DNA of 9,255 nucleotides, taken from NCBI GenBank assembly GCA_038117265.1, contig JAYOFO010000092.1, positions 1 through 9,255 on the forward strand, read 5' to 3'. The notes under the pieces are model-generated. The model was given only the letters and a program-made list of their open reading frames with translations, was not told where the DNA came from and made no database searches. Positions 1 to 6,673 of the stretch are shown here, piece after piece. The stretch is from JAYPUG01 sp038117265. GTDB lineage: Bacteria; Pseudomonadota; Alphaproteobacteria; UBA6615. The position numbers were made by a program, and so were the translations under genes. Every line of letters starts with the position of its first letter. The first letter of the stretch is position 1.

Positions 1-285
1 CAGGCCATCGGCAAGGTCATCGGCGACATCTCCGACACCGCCACGGCCATCGCCTCGGCGGTCGACGAACAGGGGGCCGCAACCCGCGAGATCGCCGAAA
101 ACGTCCAGCGGGCCGCATCGGGTACCCAGGACGTCTCGTCGAACATCGTCGAGGTCTCGCGCGGCACCCAGGAGACCGGCACCGCGTCCCAGCAGGTGCT
201 CAGCGCCGCCGAACAGCTCGGCGCGCAGTCCGACGAGCTCCAGGCCGCCGTCGCCTCCTTCCTCGACCGGGTCAAGGCCGCCTGG
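1..285 (+). CDS. Methyl-accepting chemotaxis protein, C-terminal end only (5' partial; expected stop codon missing)
   Basis: Reading from base 1 in frame 1 gives the end of a chemoreceptor cytoplasmic signalling domain: a long heptad-patterned helix with segments such as AVDEQGAATREIAENV, GTQDVSSNIVEVS and the closing helix ending FLDRVKAA. In this family that antiparallel coiled-coil hairpin contacts CheA/CheW and carries the methylation helices; the sensor, membrane and HAMP parts lie before the window. No CheR-tethering pentapeptide is seen at the tail. The oddity is the end: alphaproteobacterial receptors commonly stop right after a motif like FLxxVRAA, but here codon 95 (283-285) is TGG rather than a stop, and the frame stays open through the terminator at 315-344 to a TAG at 1168-1170, antisense to the thiolase. 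I place the end at 285 because receptor-like sequence stops there. The family call is firm; the exact end is not. Confidence 0.85.
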
Positions 286-314
286 GACGGCGCAACAGGC
301 AACAGGTACGGAAA

Positions 315-356
315 GGCCGTCCCTCTCCATCCGGAGGGACGGCCCTCTTTCGTTCT
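315..356. terminator. Bidirectional intrinsic terminator between convergent chemoreceptor and thiolase genes
   Basis: A perfect 11-bp inverted repeat, GGCCGTCCCTC (315-325) and GAGGGACGGCC (334-344), encloses an 8-base loop. On the + strand it is followed by a pyrimidine-rich tail with a T run (CTCTTTCGTTCT); on the minus strand the hairpin is followed by TTTCC. It lies 10 bases beyond the thiolase stop codon (355-357, minus strand) and about 30 bases beyond the apparent end of the chemoreceptor, which is the expected position for a shared terminator of two converging genes. The T tracts are short and interrupted, so efficiency may differ by direction. Confidence 0.8.
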
Positions 357-1536
357 AGAAGACCTCGAACAGGCCTGCGACGCCCATGCCGCCGCCGACG
401 CACATGGTGACGACGGCGTGCTTAGCCCCACGGCGGTGTCCCTCGATCAGGGCGTGCCCCGTCATCCGGTTGCCGCTCATGCCGTAGGGATGGCCGATCG
501 AGATCGAGCCGCCGTCGACATTGTACTTCTCGGGGTCGATGCCCAGCGTGTCGCGGCAGTAGAGCGCCTGCACGGCGAACGCCTCGTTGAGCTCCCAGAG
601 GTCGACGTCGTCGACGCTCAACCCGTTCCGCTCCAGCAGGCGCGGCACGGCGAAGACCGGGCCGATGCCCATCTCGTCGGGTTCGCAGCCCGCGACGGCC
701 AGCCCGAGGAAGCGTCCCAGCGGCTCCAGCCCGCGCTTCTCGGCCAGCTTCTCATCCATCACAACGCAGGCGCTGGCGCCGTCCGACAGCTGGCTGGCAT
801 TGCCCGGCGTGACGGTGCCGCCCTCGCGCACGGCCTGCAGCGATGCGAGCCCCTCGGCGTTGGTGCTCGGCCGGTTGCACTCGTCACGGTCGAGGGTGAC
901 ATCCTGCTCCGACACCTCGCCGGTCTCGCGGTCCCTGACCAGCATCGTGGTCTCGACCGGCACGATCTCGTCGTCGAAGCGGCCCGCCTGTTGCGCGGCG
1001 GCCGTGCGCATCTGGCTCGACAGCGCATACTCGTCCTGCGCCTCGCGGCTGACGGCGTAGCGCTTCGCGACCGTTTCCGCGGTGTCGAGCATGACCATGT
1101 AGATCTCGGGCTTGATGTTGCGCACATAGGGATCCTCGACCCGCATGTCGGCCTGGTGCTCGGGCGGTAGCGCGCTGATCGACTCGATCCCGCCGGCCAC
1201 CGCGACGGGCACCTTGTCCATGACCACCCGGTTCGCCGCCATCGCGATGGACTGCAGACCCGACGAGCAGAAACGGTTGATCGTCACCGCACCGGCAGTG
1301 ACGGGAATGTCGGCCCACAGCGCGGCGTGGCGCGCGAAGTTCTGGCCCGTCGCGCCCTCGGGCATGGCACAGCCCATGAGCACATCCTCGACCTCGCCCG
1401 GGTCCACGCCCGCACGCGCGACCGCGTTCCGGATCGCGAGTCCGCCCAGCTTGGCGGGCGTCGTGTTGTTGTAGGCGCCCCGATAGGCCTTGCCGATGGG
1501 GGTCCGTGCGGTGGAGACGATTACGGCACTGGTCAT
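355..1536 (-). CDS. Thiolase (acetyl-CoA C-acyltransferase / acetyl-CoA acetyltransferase family)
   Basis: This 393-residue protein has the normal length of a bacterial type II thiolase, a cytosolic enzyme that cleaves 3-ketoacyl-CoA with CoA, or runs the reverse Claisen condensation of two acetyl-CoA. The full catalytic set is visible: nucleophile Cys90 in NRFCSSGLQS, the NEAF motif (Asn317 to Phe320) that shapes the oxyanion hole, His349 in GHPYGMSG, and acid/base Cys379 in MCVGGGMG. The N-terminus starts at once with the family pattern VIVSTARTPIGK, supporting the ATG at 1536, which is preceded by AAGGAG at a spacing of 8. It is the last gene of the amidase-YciI-thiolase operon, 28 bases after the YciI stop. 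Overall it looks more like degradative FadA/PcaF-type thiolases than biosynthetic PhaA, but motif reading cannot fix the chain length or substrate. Confidence 0.95.
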   Translation of the reverse strand: MTSAVIVSTARTPIGKAYRGAYNNTTPAKLGGLAIRNAVARAGVDPGEVEDVLMGCAMPEGATGQNFARHAALWADIPVTAGAVTINRFCSSGLQSIAMAANRVVMDKVPVAVAGGIESISALPPEHQADMRVEDPYVRNIKPEIYMVMLDTAETVAKRYAVSREAQDEYALSSQMRTAAAQQAGRFDDEIVPVETTMLVRDRETGEVSEQDVTLDRDECNRPSTNAEGLASLQAVREGGTVTPGNASQLSDGASACVVMDEKLAEKRGLEPLGRFLGLAVAGCEPDEMGIGPVFAVPRLLERNGLSVDDVDLWELNEAFAVQALYCRDTLGIDPEKYNVDGGSISIGHPYGMSGNRMTGHALIEGHRRGAKHAVVTMCVGGGMGVAGLFEVF

Positions 1537-1564
1537 GGTTCACACTCCTTCGGTCGGGGCCGGC

Positions 1565-2149
1565 CTAGACGTGGCCGAACCGCCAGCGTTCGATGGACAG
1601 GCTGCGGCCGTCGGGGCCGCGCGACAGGGGCTCGTCGGCGAGCAGCGCATCGGCCGCCGCACGATCCGGCATATCGATGACATAGAGCGCGCCCGTGCCC
1701 GCCGATGCCCCGTCGTCGGCCAGCTGGCCGGCGAAGACGATGGATGCGGCGTGCTCGCCGAGGAACCGTGCGACCGCACCCTCGGGGCTTGTCTGGAGTG
1801 CGCACGGGTCGGTCCGCACCAGCACGATGAACTGGGCATTACCCTCGGTCTGGGCATGGTCGCGCTGGCGCACGCCGGTCCAGGGCAGCACGCGTTCGAT
1901 GTCGATGGTCTTGAAGATGTCCGCCGTGGTGTAGGGGTCGATGTCGATATAGGCCTGGGCGTCGGCGCGGGTCGGGAAGTCGACCACCCGGAAGCTGCCA
2001 TTGGCGTTCGAGGCGTCGCCCACCATCATGGGGCCCGAGTACCAGGTCTCGGCCTTGTATCGGTCGAGATGGTCGCGGTGCGCGTCGATCGTCCGTGCCC
2101 GCCGTTCCGCCATGTCGGGCTTCGAGACGCACTTGATCATCCACTCCAT
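1565..2149 (-). CDS. Tandem YciI-like domain protein (two fused YCII domains)
   Basis: The 194 residues look like two copies of the roughly 90-residue YciI fold (dimeric alpha+beta barrel; related to muconolactone isomerase and 5-chloromuconolactone dehalogenase). Copy one spans about residues 1-95: a starting strand MEWMIKCV, a helix with His24 and His27, a GPMMVGD turn, the strand FRVVDF, a helix, and the family DPY signature at 71-73. Copy two spans about 104-194: strand AQFIVLVRTD, His133 in a similar helix, a FAGQLADDG turn, strand ALYVIDM, and DEP in place of DPY (172-174). YciI proteins are proposed to use a His/Asp pair, but most have no known reaction, so the activity is open. The ATG at 2149 is chosen because GGGGGAG lies 9 bases upstream; a second in-frame ATG at codon 4 would be too far. 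It starts 15 bases after the amidase stop and is followed closely by the thiolase. Confidence 0.87.
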   Translation of the reverse strand: MEWMIKCVSKPDMAERRARTIDAHRDHLDRYKAETWYSGPMMVGDASNANGSFRVVDFPTRADAQAYIDIDPYTTADIFKTIDIERVLPWTGVRQRDHAQTEGNAQFIVLVRTDPCALQTSPEGAVARFLGEHAASIVFAGQLADDGASAGTGALYVIDMPDRAAADALLADEPLSRGPDGRSLSIERWRFGHV

Positions 2150-2164
2150 CGGTTCGAACTCCCC

Positions 2165-3481
2165 CTATTCCGACTGCGGGACGGCCTCGGCGACGACGGG
2201 CGCCACCTCGGCGACATAGCGGTCGCGCCCCGGCACACCGGCCAGCAGCATCCCGATCGGCATGTCCCCGGCCCCCAGGCCCGCGGGCAGCGACACGATG
2301 GGCCCGCCGATCGCCGTCCACGGCGCGATGTAGCGCCGGTCGCCGGTCCATTCGAGCCCCTTCGGGGCCGTCGCCGGCGCGGCCGGCCAGAGGAACAGGT
2401 CGGTGGGACGGAACGCCTCGAGGAACGCCGCGCGCATCGCGTCGATCTGCCGGCGCTCGGCATCGTAGGTCTCGGTCGCGATGTCCTGCCCGTCGACGAT
2501 CGACTGGCGCAGCACCTTGCCGACATTCTCGACCGGATGATCGAGCAGATAGGCGAACACCCGCGACAGCTCGTACACGGTGGTGTGGCCCTGCAACTCG
2601 TTGAGCGCCTCCAGCGGGACCGGCGCGGCGACGGTCTCGACCGAGATCCCCGCATCGCGCATTCGCGCGGCAGCCGCGTCACGCGCGGCGAGCACCTCGT
2701 CTTCGCACTCGGAAAGAAACGGATCGTCGACCACGACGACCCGCACATCCGACACCCCGCCGCCGCCGCGCCGCGCATGCGGCGGGCGGATCGCGTCGTA
2801 GACGTAGCAGGCATCCGCCACCGACCAGCCATAGACCCCCGGCGTGTCGTAATAGGGCGCCAGCGCAGATATGCCGTAGGCGCTCATGCTGCGGGTCGAG
2901 GGCTTGAACGCCGAGACCCCGCAATAGGCCGCCGGCCGGTTAACCGAGGCAACCGTCTGGGTGCCCACAGCCGTCGGCACCATGCCCGCACCCAATGCCG
3001 CGCCCGAGCCGCTGCTGGAGCCGCCGGGCGTGTGGTCGATGTTGTGCGGGTTGCGCGCCGGCGAGGCATCGTAATAGGCAAACTCGGTCGTGTGGGTCTT
3101 GCCCAGCAGAATCGCGCCGGCCGCGCGCAGCGCCGCGACGATCTCGGCGTCCGACGTGGCGGGACGTGCATCCGCACGGGTCTTGCTGTTGCACCGGGTC
3201 GGCCAGCCGGCCACGTCGCAGATGTCCTTGATCCCGACCGGCACGCCGTGCAGCGGGCCACGGAAGGATCCGGCCGCGGCCTCCGCGGTCAGCGTCTCGG
3301 CGGCCGCGCGGGCGCCCTCGGCATCGACCGAAATCCAGGCCCGGACATGGCCGTCCACGTCGGCGATACGCGCGAGGCAGGCCTCGACCGCATCCACGGG
3401 CGTGCGCGCCCCGTTCCGGATGTCGGCGGCGATATCGACCACGCGGCCGGGCGATGCGGCGAAGGAGTTGGTTTCGGACAT
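2165..3481 (-). CDS. Amidase signature family hydrolase
   Basis: The 438-residue protein is a complete amidase-signature enzyme, a cytosolic hydrolase of carboxamides or related C-N bonds. The Ser-cisSer-Lys triad can be read: Lys85 in GVPVGIKDI, cis-Ser155 in PGGSSSGSG and nucleophile Ser179 in TVASVNRPAAYCG; the 24-residue spacing of the two serines is the family value. The C-terminal part also matches (DLFLWPAAPATAP, then IGGPIVSLPAGLG and PIGMLLAG). The usual D-T-G-G-S around the nucleophile is here Q-T-V-A-S; GTQT is known in a subgroup, but the VA pair replacing glycines is unusual. The length is slightly short for the family, and the GatA role is unlikely because GatB and GatC are absent. 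It is the first gene of the minus-strand operon; the upstream GGA is a weak, distant ribosome site. It lies divergent from an FAH-family gene. The substrate is unknown. Confidence 0.92.
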   Translation of the reverse strand: MSETNSFAASPGRVVDIAADIRNGARTPVDAVEACLARIADVDGHVRAWISVDAEGARAAAETLTAEAAAGSFRGPLHGVPVGIKDICDVAGWPTRCNSKTRADARPATSDAEIVAALRAAGAILLGKTHTTEFAYYDASPARNPHNIDHTPGGSSSGSGAALGAGMVPTAVGTQTVASVNRPAAYCGVSAFKPSTRSMSAYGISALAPYYDTPGVYGWSVADACYVYDAIRPPHARRGGGGVSDVRVVVVDDPFLSECEDEVLAARDAAAARMRDAGISVETVAAPVPLEALNELQGHTTVYELSRVFAYLLDHPVENVGKVLRQSIVDGQDIATETYDAERRQIDAMRAAFLEAFRPTDLFLWPAAPATAPKGLEWTGDRRYIAPWTAIGGPIVSLPAGLGAGDMPIGMLLAGVPGRDRYVAEVAPVVAEAVPQSE

Positions 3482-3500
3482 GCAGATCGTTCCGTAACGG

Positions 3501-3530
3501 CGGACATTCGAAGGATCGCGAGGCTATCAT
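3501..3530 (+). promoter_or_regulatory. Candidate promoter of the FAH-transporter genes in a divergent intergenic region
   Basis: The 100-base gap 3482-3581 separates the divergent amidase and FAH genes and must hold start signals for both. On the + strand CGGACA (3501-3506, keeping the GACA of TTGACA) and TATCAT (3525-3530, 5 of 6 to TATAAT) are separated by 18 bases. The same AT-rich island reads TATGAT on the minus strand (3531-3526), a possible -10 for the amidase operon, though no good minus-strand -35 is seen. No clear operator palindrome was found. This assignment rests on pattern matching alone. Confidence 0.35.
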
Positions 3531-3581
3531 ATCCCGGCGCGCGCGGGCAGAATCCCGGCGACCCCTGGGGGAGAAACGACG

Positions 3582-4538
3582 ATGAAGCTGGCAACCCTCG
3601 ACACCGGCGTCGCCGGACAGGCCGCCCTCCTGATCGGCGACGAACTGCTCGACCTCGGCCGCGCCGGCGCGCTGGTCGACATCGCCGAGGACATTCCTGC
3701 AAGGGTGCGTGACATCCTGGCCGATCCCGACGCCACCGACGCCGTGCGCCGCGTGCACGACACGGTGTCGGGCCTGTCGGAAGACGAACTCGAACTGATG
3801 CGCATGACGGGCACGCTGACGCCCCTTGGCGAATCGGATTTGCTGGCGCCCGTGCCCGACCCGAAGCTGATCCTGTCGGTGGGCCTGAACTACCACCACC
3901 ACCTGGCCGAGATGAAAGGGACCCCGGCGCCCGAGCGCCCGTCGGCCTTCCAGAAGAACGTCTCATCGCTGACCGGCTCGGGCAAGCCGATCGTCCTGCC
4001 GCCCCAATGTCCCGACATGGTCGACTATGAAAGCGAGTTCTGCTTCGTGTTCGGGCGCACCTGCCACAATGTCGGCCGGGACGAGGCGATGGACCATGTC
4101 GCCGGCTACACCATCGCCAACGACGTCTCGGCGCGCGACTGGGTCGGCGAGGTGTTTGCCGCCGAGGGCACCTTCCCCGCCGCGCTCGCCTGGGAACGCA
4201 ACATCATGGGCAAGCAGCTGCCCACCTTCACGCCGTGCGGGCCCGTGATCGCGACGGCCGACGAGATCGCCGATCCCCACGACCTGCTGCTCGAATTCCG
4301 GCTCAACGGCGAGGTCCTGCAGTCGACGCGCACGGACGATCTGATCTTCGGCATCCCCGAGATCATCGCCTACTTCTCGCAATGGTTCCGGTTCGAGCCG
4401 GGCGACATCGTGACGACGGGTTCGCCCGCCGGCGTGGGGTTCGGGCGCGACCCGAAGATCTTCATGAAGCCCGGCGACATGGCCGAGGTCACACTCGAGG
4501 GCGTGGGGACCCTGCGCAATCCCGTCGTGGCCGGCTGA
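3582..4538 (+). CDS. Fumarylacetoacetate hydrolase (FAH) family protein
   Basis: The 318-residue protein has the two-part layout of FAH-superfamily enzymes: a short variable N-terminal domain (about 1-85) and the catalytic domain from about residue 93. Metal-binding acids are in place: Glu150 and Glu152 in DYESEFCFVFG and Asp181 in TIANDVSARD; the entrance motif is GLNYHHHLAEM, and the closing signature TTGSPAGVGFG is intact. Members hydrolyse or decarboxylate beta-diketo or oxaloacetate-like acids, or hydrate dienoic acids, in aromatic and related catabolism; the exact reaction cannot be chosen from motifs. The start at 3582 has GGGGGAG 8 bases upstream. It is divergent from the amidase operon and followed after 68 bases by a dicarboxylate transporter, which suits a catabolic role with an acidic substrate. 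Confidence 0.93.
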   Translation: MKLATLDTGVAGQAALLIGDELLDLGRAGALVDIAEDIPARVRDILADPDATDAVRRVHDTVSGLSEDELELMRMTGTLTPLGESDLLAPVPDPKLILSVGLNYHHHLAEMKGTPAPERPSAFQKNVSSLTGSGKPIVLPPQCPDMVDYESEFCFVFGRTCHNVGRDEAMDHVAGYTIANDVSARDWVGEVFAAEGTFPAALAWERNIMGKQLPTFTPCGPVIATADEIADPHDLLLEFRLNGEVLQSTRTDDLIFGIPEIIAYFSQWFRFEPGDIVTTGSPAGVGFGRDPKIFMKPGDMAEVTLEGVGTLRNPVVAG

Positions 4539-4554
4539 GACCCAGCCGCGCAAC

Positions 4555-4582
4555 CCGGGCGCCACCTCGCACACGCGCCCGG
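4555..4582 (+). repeat. GC-rich inverted repeat in the FAH-transporter gap
   Basis: CCGGGCGC (4555-4562) and GCGCCCGG (4575-4582) form a perfect 8-bp stem with a 12-base loop in the 68-base space between the FAH stop and the transporter start. No T tract follows, so it is not a standard intrinsic terminator. It could act as an mRNA stability or attenuation element that sets the transporter level relative to FAH, or it may be chance in GC-rich DNA. Confidence 0.4.
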
Positions 4583-4606
4583 ACCAAGCATCGAGGCGCC
4601 GGTGAA

Positions 4607-6061
4607 ATAACCGCAGAAGGCGATAGCCCCCTCTCCAGGTCCCATGTCTTCGGGCTTCTCGCCGGTCCCGCTGTCGCCCTGGCGATGATCGCCCTCGGGC
4701 CGCCCGCGGAACTCTCGCACGCCGGGTGGCACGTCGCGGCGACCGGGGCATGGATGGCCATCTGGTGGATGACCGAGGCATTGCCGCTGGCGGGAACCGC
4801 CCTGCTGCCGCTGGTCCTGTTCCCTGCGCTGGATGTCCAGCCGCTCCCGCAGACGGCATCGGACTATGCGCATCCGCTGATCTTCCTGTTCCTGGGCGGC
4901 TTCCTGCTCGCGCGTGCGATGCATGTCTGGGAACTCGACCGGCGCATCGCGCTTGCGGTGGTGCGCTGGGTGGGAACGGCCCCGACCCGCACCATCGCCG
5001 CACTGATGCTGGTCCCGGCATTCGTCAGCATGTGGGTCAGCAACACCGCCACCGCGATGGTCATGCTGCCGATCGGCGGCGCGATCGTTGCGGCCCGCAG
5101 CGTCGGCCCGTATGCCGACGATTCCCACTTCGCACCGGCCCTTATGCTCGGAATCGCCTATGCCGCGACGATCGGCGGCATGGGCACCCTGATCGGCACA
5201 CCCCCCAACGCGCTGTTCGCGGGGTACATGTCGACGACCCATGGAGTCCAGATCGGCTTCGCGCGTTGGATGCTCGTCGGCGTGCCGATGGTGCTGATCA
5301 TGCTGCCCGTCGCCTGGATCGTCCTGACCCGGATTGCGTTCCGCGTCAGCCGTGCAACCGCGCCCGATTCCGGCGCCGCGGCCGGCATCGGCGAAACGCG
5401 CCCGCTCGACCGCGGCGCCCGGCTGACGGCCGCGATCATGGCGGCGACCGCGCTGGCATGGATCGCCCGGCCAATGGTCGAAGACCTGGTCCCGGGTGTA
5501 ACGATCACCGATGCCGGCATCGCGGTCACCGCAGCGGTGCTCCTGTTCGCGATCCCGGCCGCGCCATCGCAGGGCCGGTTCCTGCTGTCATGGTCCGAGG
5601 CCGTGCAGATTCGCTGGGACGTGCTGATCCTGTTCGGCGGCGGGCTCGCGCTTGCCGGGGCGATCGCCGCCACCGACCTCGATGCCTGGCTCGGCGCCCG
5701 CCTGACGGCGCTCGATGCGCTGCCGCTGGTGGTCACGCTGCTGCTGCTCGGCGCGCTGGTGGTCTTCGCGGGCGAGCTGGCCAGCAACACCGCCATGGCG
5801 GCGGTCCTGCTCCCGGTGGCGGGCGCGGCCGCCCACAGCCTCGGCCTGCCCGTCGTGCTCCTCACCCTGCCCGTCGCGCTCTACGCGACGCTGGGCTTCA
5901 TGCTGCCGGTCGCCACCCCGCCCAACGCGATCATCTTCGGCACCGGTGCCGTCTCGATCCGCCAGATGATTCGTGCGGGCCTGATCCTCAACCTGGTCGG
6001 CATCGTGATGGTGACCGTAATCGTGCTCACGGTCGGGCGCGTGGTGTTTCCGGCCGGCTGA
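4607..6061 (+). CDS. DASS (SLC13-type) dicarboxylate:sodium symporter, start codon uncertain
   Basis: This integral inner-membrane protein has around a dozen hydrophobic segments arranged as the inverted repeat of the divalent anion:Na+ symporter family. Each half carries the Ser-Asn-Thr motif of a re-entrant hairpin (residues 145-147 in SNTATAMVMLP and 393-395 in SNTAMAAVLLP) and a following TPPN motif (GTPPN at 197-201, ATPPN at 436-440); these build the sodium and carboxylate sites. Early IWWMTEALPL is also a family hallmark. The likely cargo is a C4 dicarboxylate or related diacid. Numbering here begins at an ATA codon at 4607: homology clearly covers the first membrane helix (HVFGLLAGPAVALAMIALG, from about 4643), yet no ATG, GTG or TTG occurs in frame between the FAH stop and an ATG at 4685 inside that helix, which has no ribosome site. 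The ATA has GAGG 10 bases before it and would give a normal 484 residues; starting at 4685 gives 458. It follows FAH and converges on the hemerythrin gene. Confidence 0.88.
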   Translation: MTAEGDSPLSRSHVFGLLAGPAVALAMIALGPPAELSHAGWHVAATGAWMAIWWMTEALPLAGTALLPLVLFPALDVQPLPQTASDYAHPLIFLFLGGFLLARAMHVWELDRRIALAVVRWVGTAPTRTIAALMLVPAFVSMWVSNTATAMVMLPIGGAIVAARSVGPYADDSHFAPALMLGIAYAATIGGMGTLIGTPPNALFAGYMSTTHGVQIGFARWMLVGVPMVLIMLPVAWIVLTRIAFRVSRATAPDSGAAAGIGETRPLDRGARLTAAIMAATALAWIARPMVEDLVPGVTITDAGIAVTAAVLLFAIPAAPSQGRFLLSWSEAVQIRWDVLILFGGGLALAGAIAATDLDAWLGARLTALDALPLVVTLLLLGALVVFAGELASNTAMAAVLLPVAGAAAHSLGLPVVLLTLPVALYATLGFMLPVATPPNAIIFGTGAVSIRQMIRAGLILNLVGIVMVTVIVLTVGRVVFPAG

Positions 6062-6079
6062 ACCGGACCGGCACGCCGA

Positions 6080-6622
6080 TCAGCGCTCCAGCAGCGCCGC
6101 ACCGAGGCGCCGATAGCGCTCGCGCGTGGCGGTGCCGAACAGCGGATCGTCAAGTTCCGGGATGCGCGCGGCAAGCGCCGCGCGATCCTCGGCGTCCAGG
6201 CTGCGGCGCGCGAGCGGAAAGAACAGGCTGTCCTCCATCTGCATGTGCCGGCGCAGCGCGGCGATGTAGTCGCGCACGCAGGCCACGAACGCATCGCGCC
6301 GTATCGGCTGCTCGGACGCAACCGCATGCGCCGCCTCGTTCAGGTCACGCGCCATCCGGCCGATCCGCTCGTGTTCCTCCGCGAGCCTGTGCGCGGCGTC
6401 GGCCGGCGCCGCCCCGCGCTCGTCGAGGCGGGCCAGGATCAGATCCTCGGCGGGATGGTGAAAGCGGTCGGGATACTCCAACAGGTATTCCGCGACCGCC
6501 GCGATCATGTCGACGTCGGCGTGTCCCTCGGCATCCAGCCTGTCGATCTCGCGTTCGAGAAGATCTATGAGCGCGCTCATATTGGCGTGGTCGTCGGCGA
6601 GTATCTGCATGATGTCGGCCAT
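6080..6622 (-). CDS. Hemerythrin HHE cation-binding domain protein
   Basis: The 180-residue, wholly helical, soluble protein carries the ligand set of a hemerythrin-like di-iron four-helix bundle: His12 (ADDHANM), the HHPAED motif (His55/His56 with Glu59), His84 (EEHERIG), and His126 with Glu130 (HMQMEDSLFFPLA). Bacterial members bind oxygen, nitric oxide or peroxide, or help iron-sulfur repair and redox sensing; which applies here is not shown. About 35 residues follow the bundle and contain no known domain. The start at 6622 is well set, with AGGAGG 5 bases before the ATG. It is a single gene converging on the transporter with an 18-base gap. An FNR/FixK-like box and a -10-like hexamer upstream suggest control by oxygen or nitric oxide. 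Confidence 0.93.
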   Translation of the reverse strand: MADIMQILADDHANMSALIDLLEREIDRLDAEGHADVDMIAAVAEYLLEYPDRFHHPAEDLILARLDERGAAPADAAHRLAEEHERIGRMARDLNEAAHAVASEQPIRRDAFVACVRDYIAALRRHMQMEDSLFFPLARRSLDAEDRAALAARIPELDDPLFGTATRERYRRLGAALLER

Positions 6623-6645
6623 GGACGCCTCCTCAGGTTAGCTCG

Positions 6646-6651
6646 AGGCTA
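6646..6651 (-). promoter_or_regulatory. Candidate -10 element of the hemerythrin promoter
   Basis: On the minus strand the hexamer is TAGCCT, keeping the TA and final T of TATAAT. It predicts transcription starting near 6639, a 16- to 17-base leader that holds the AGGAGG site, and it places the centre of the box at 6674-6687 at -41.5. The hexamer lies in an imperfect palindrome (TTAGC, 5 bases, GCTAA; 6638-6652) that could be a second operator or chance. Confidence 0.35.
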
Positions 6652-6673
6652 ATGCACCGGAATGTTGCCGTCC

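Noticed and set aside
1490..3712. A 740-codon open frame on the + strand opposite the thiolase, YciI and amidase genes.
   Set aside because: It crosses three clear minus-strand genes with intact catalytic motifs; its translation is Arg/Gly/His-rich without any domain. GC-rich codon use keeps antisense frames open.
4235..4606. Upstream extension of the transporter frame to a GTG at 4235.
   Set aside because: It would overlap FAH by about 300 bases, adds an Arg-rich stretch unlike DASS proteins, and exists only because no stop happens to occur.
4644..4688. ATG at 4644 as the transporter start.
   Set aside because: It is in another frame and meets TGA after 14 codons, while the transporter frame already codes the hydrophobic first helix at that point.
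6052..6073. CCGG-rich repeats in the convergent gap between transporter and hemerythrin as a shared terminator.
   Set aside because: Pairing is imperfect and no T tract follows on either strand.
4726..6570. A 614-codon + strand frame overlapping the transporter and hemerythrin genes.
   Set aside because: Translation is dominated by Arg, Ala, Pro and Gly; the other frame gives clear membrane helices and SNT/TPPN motifs, and the hemerythrin motifs lie on the opposite strand.
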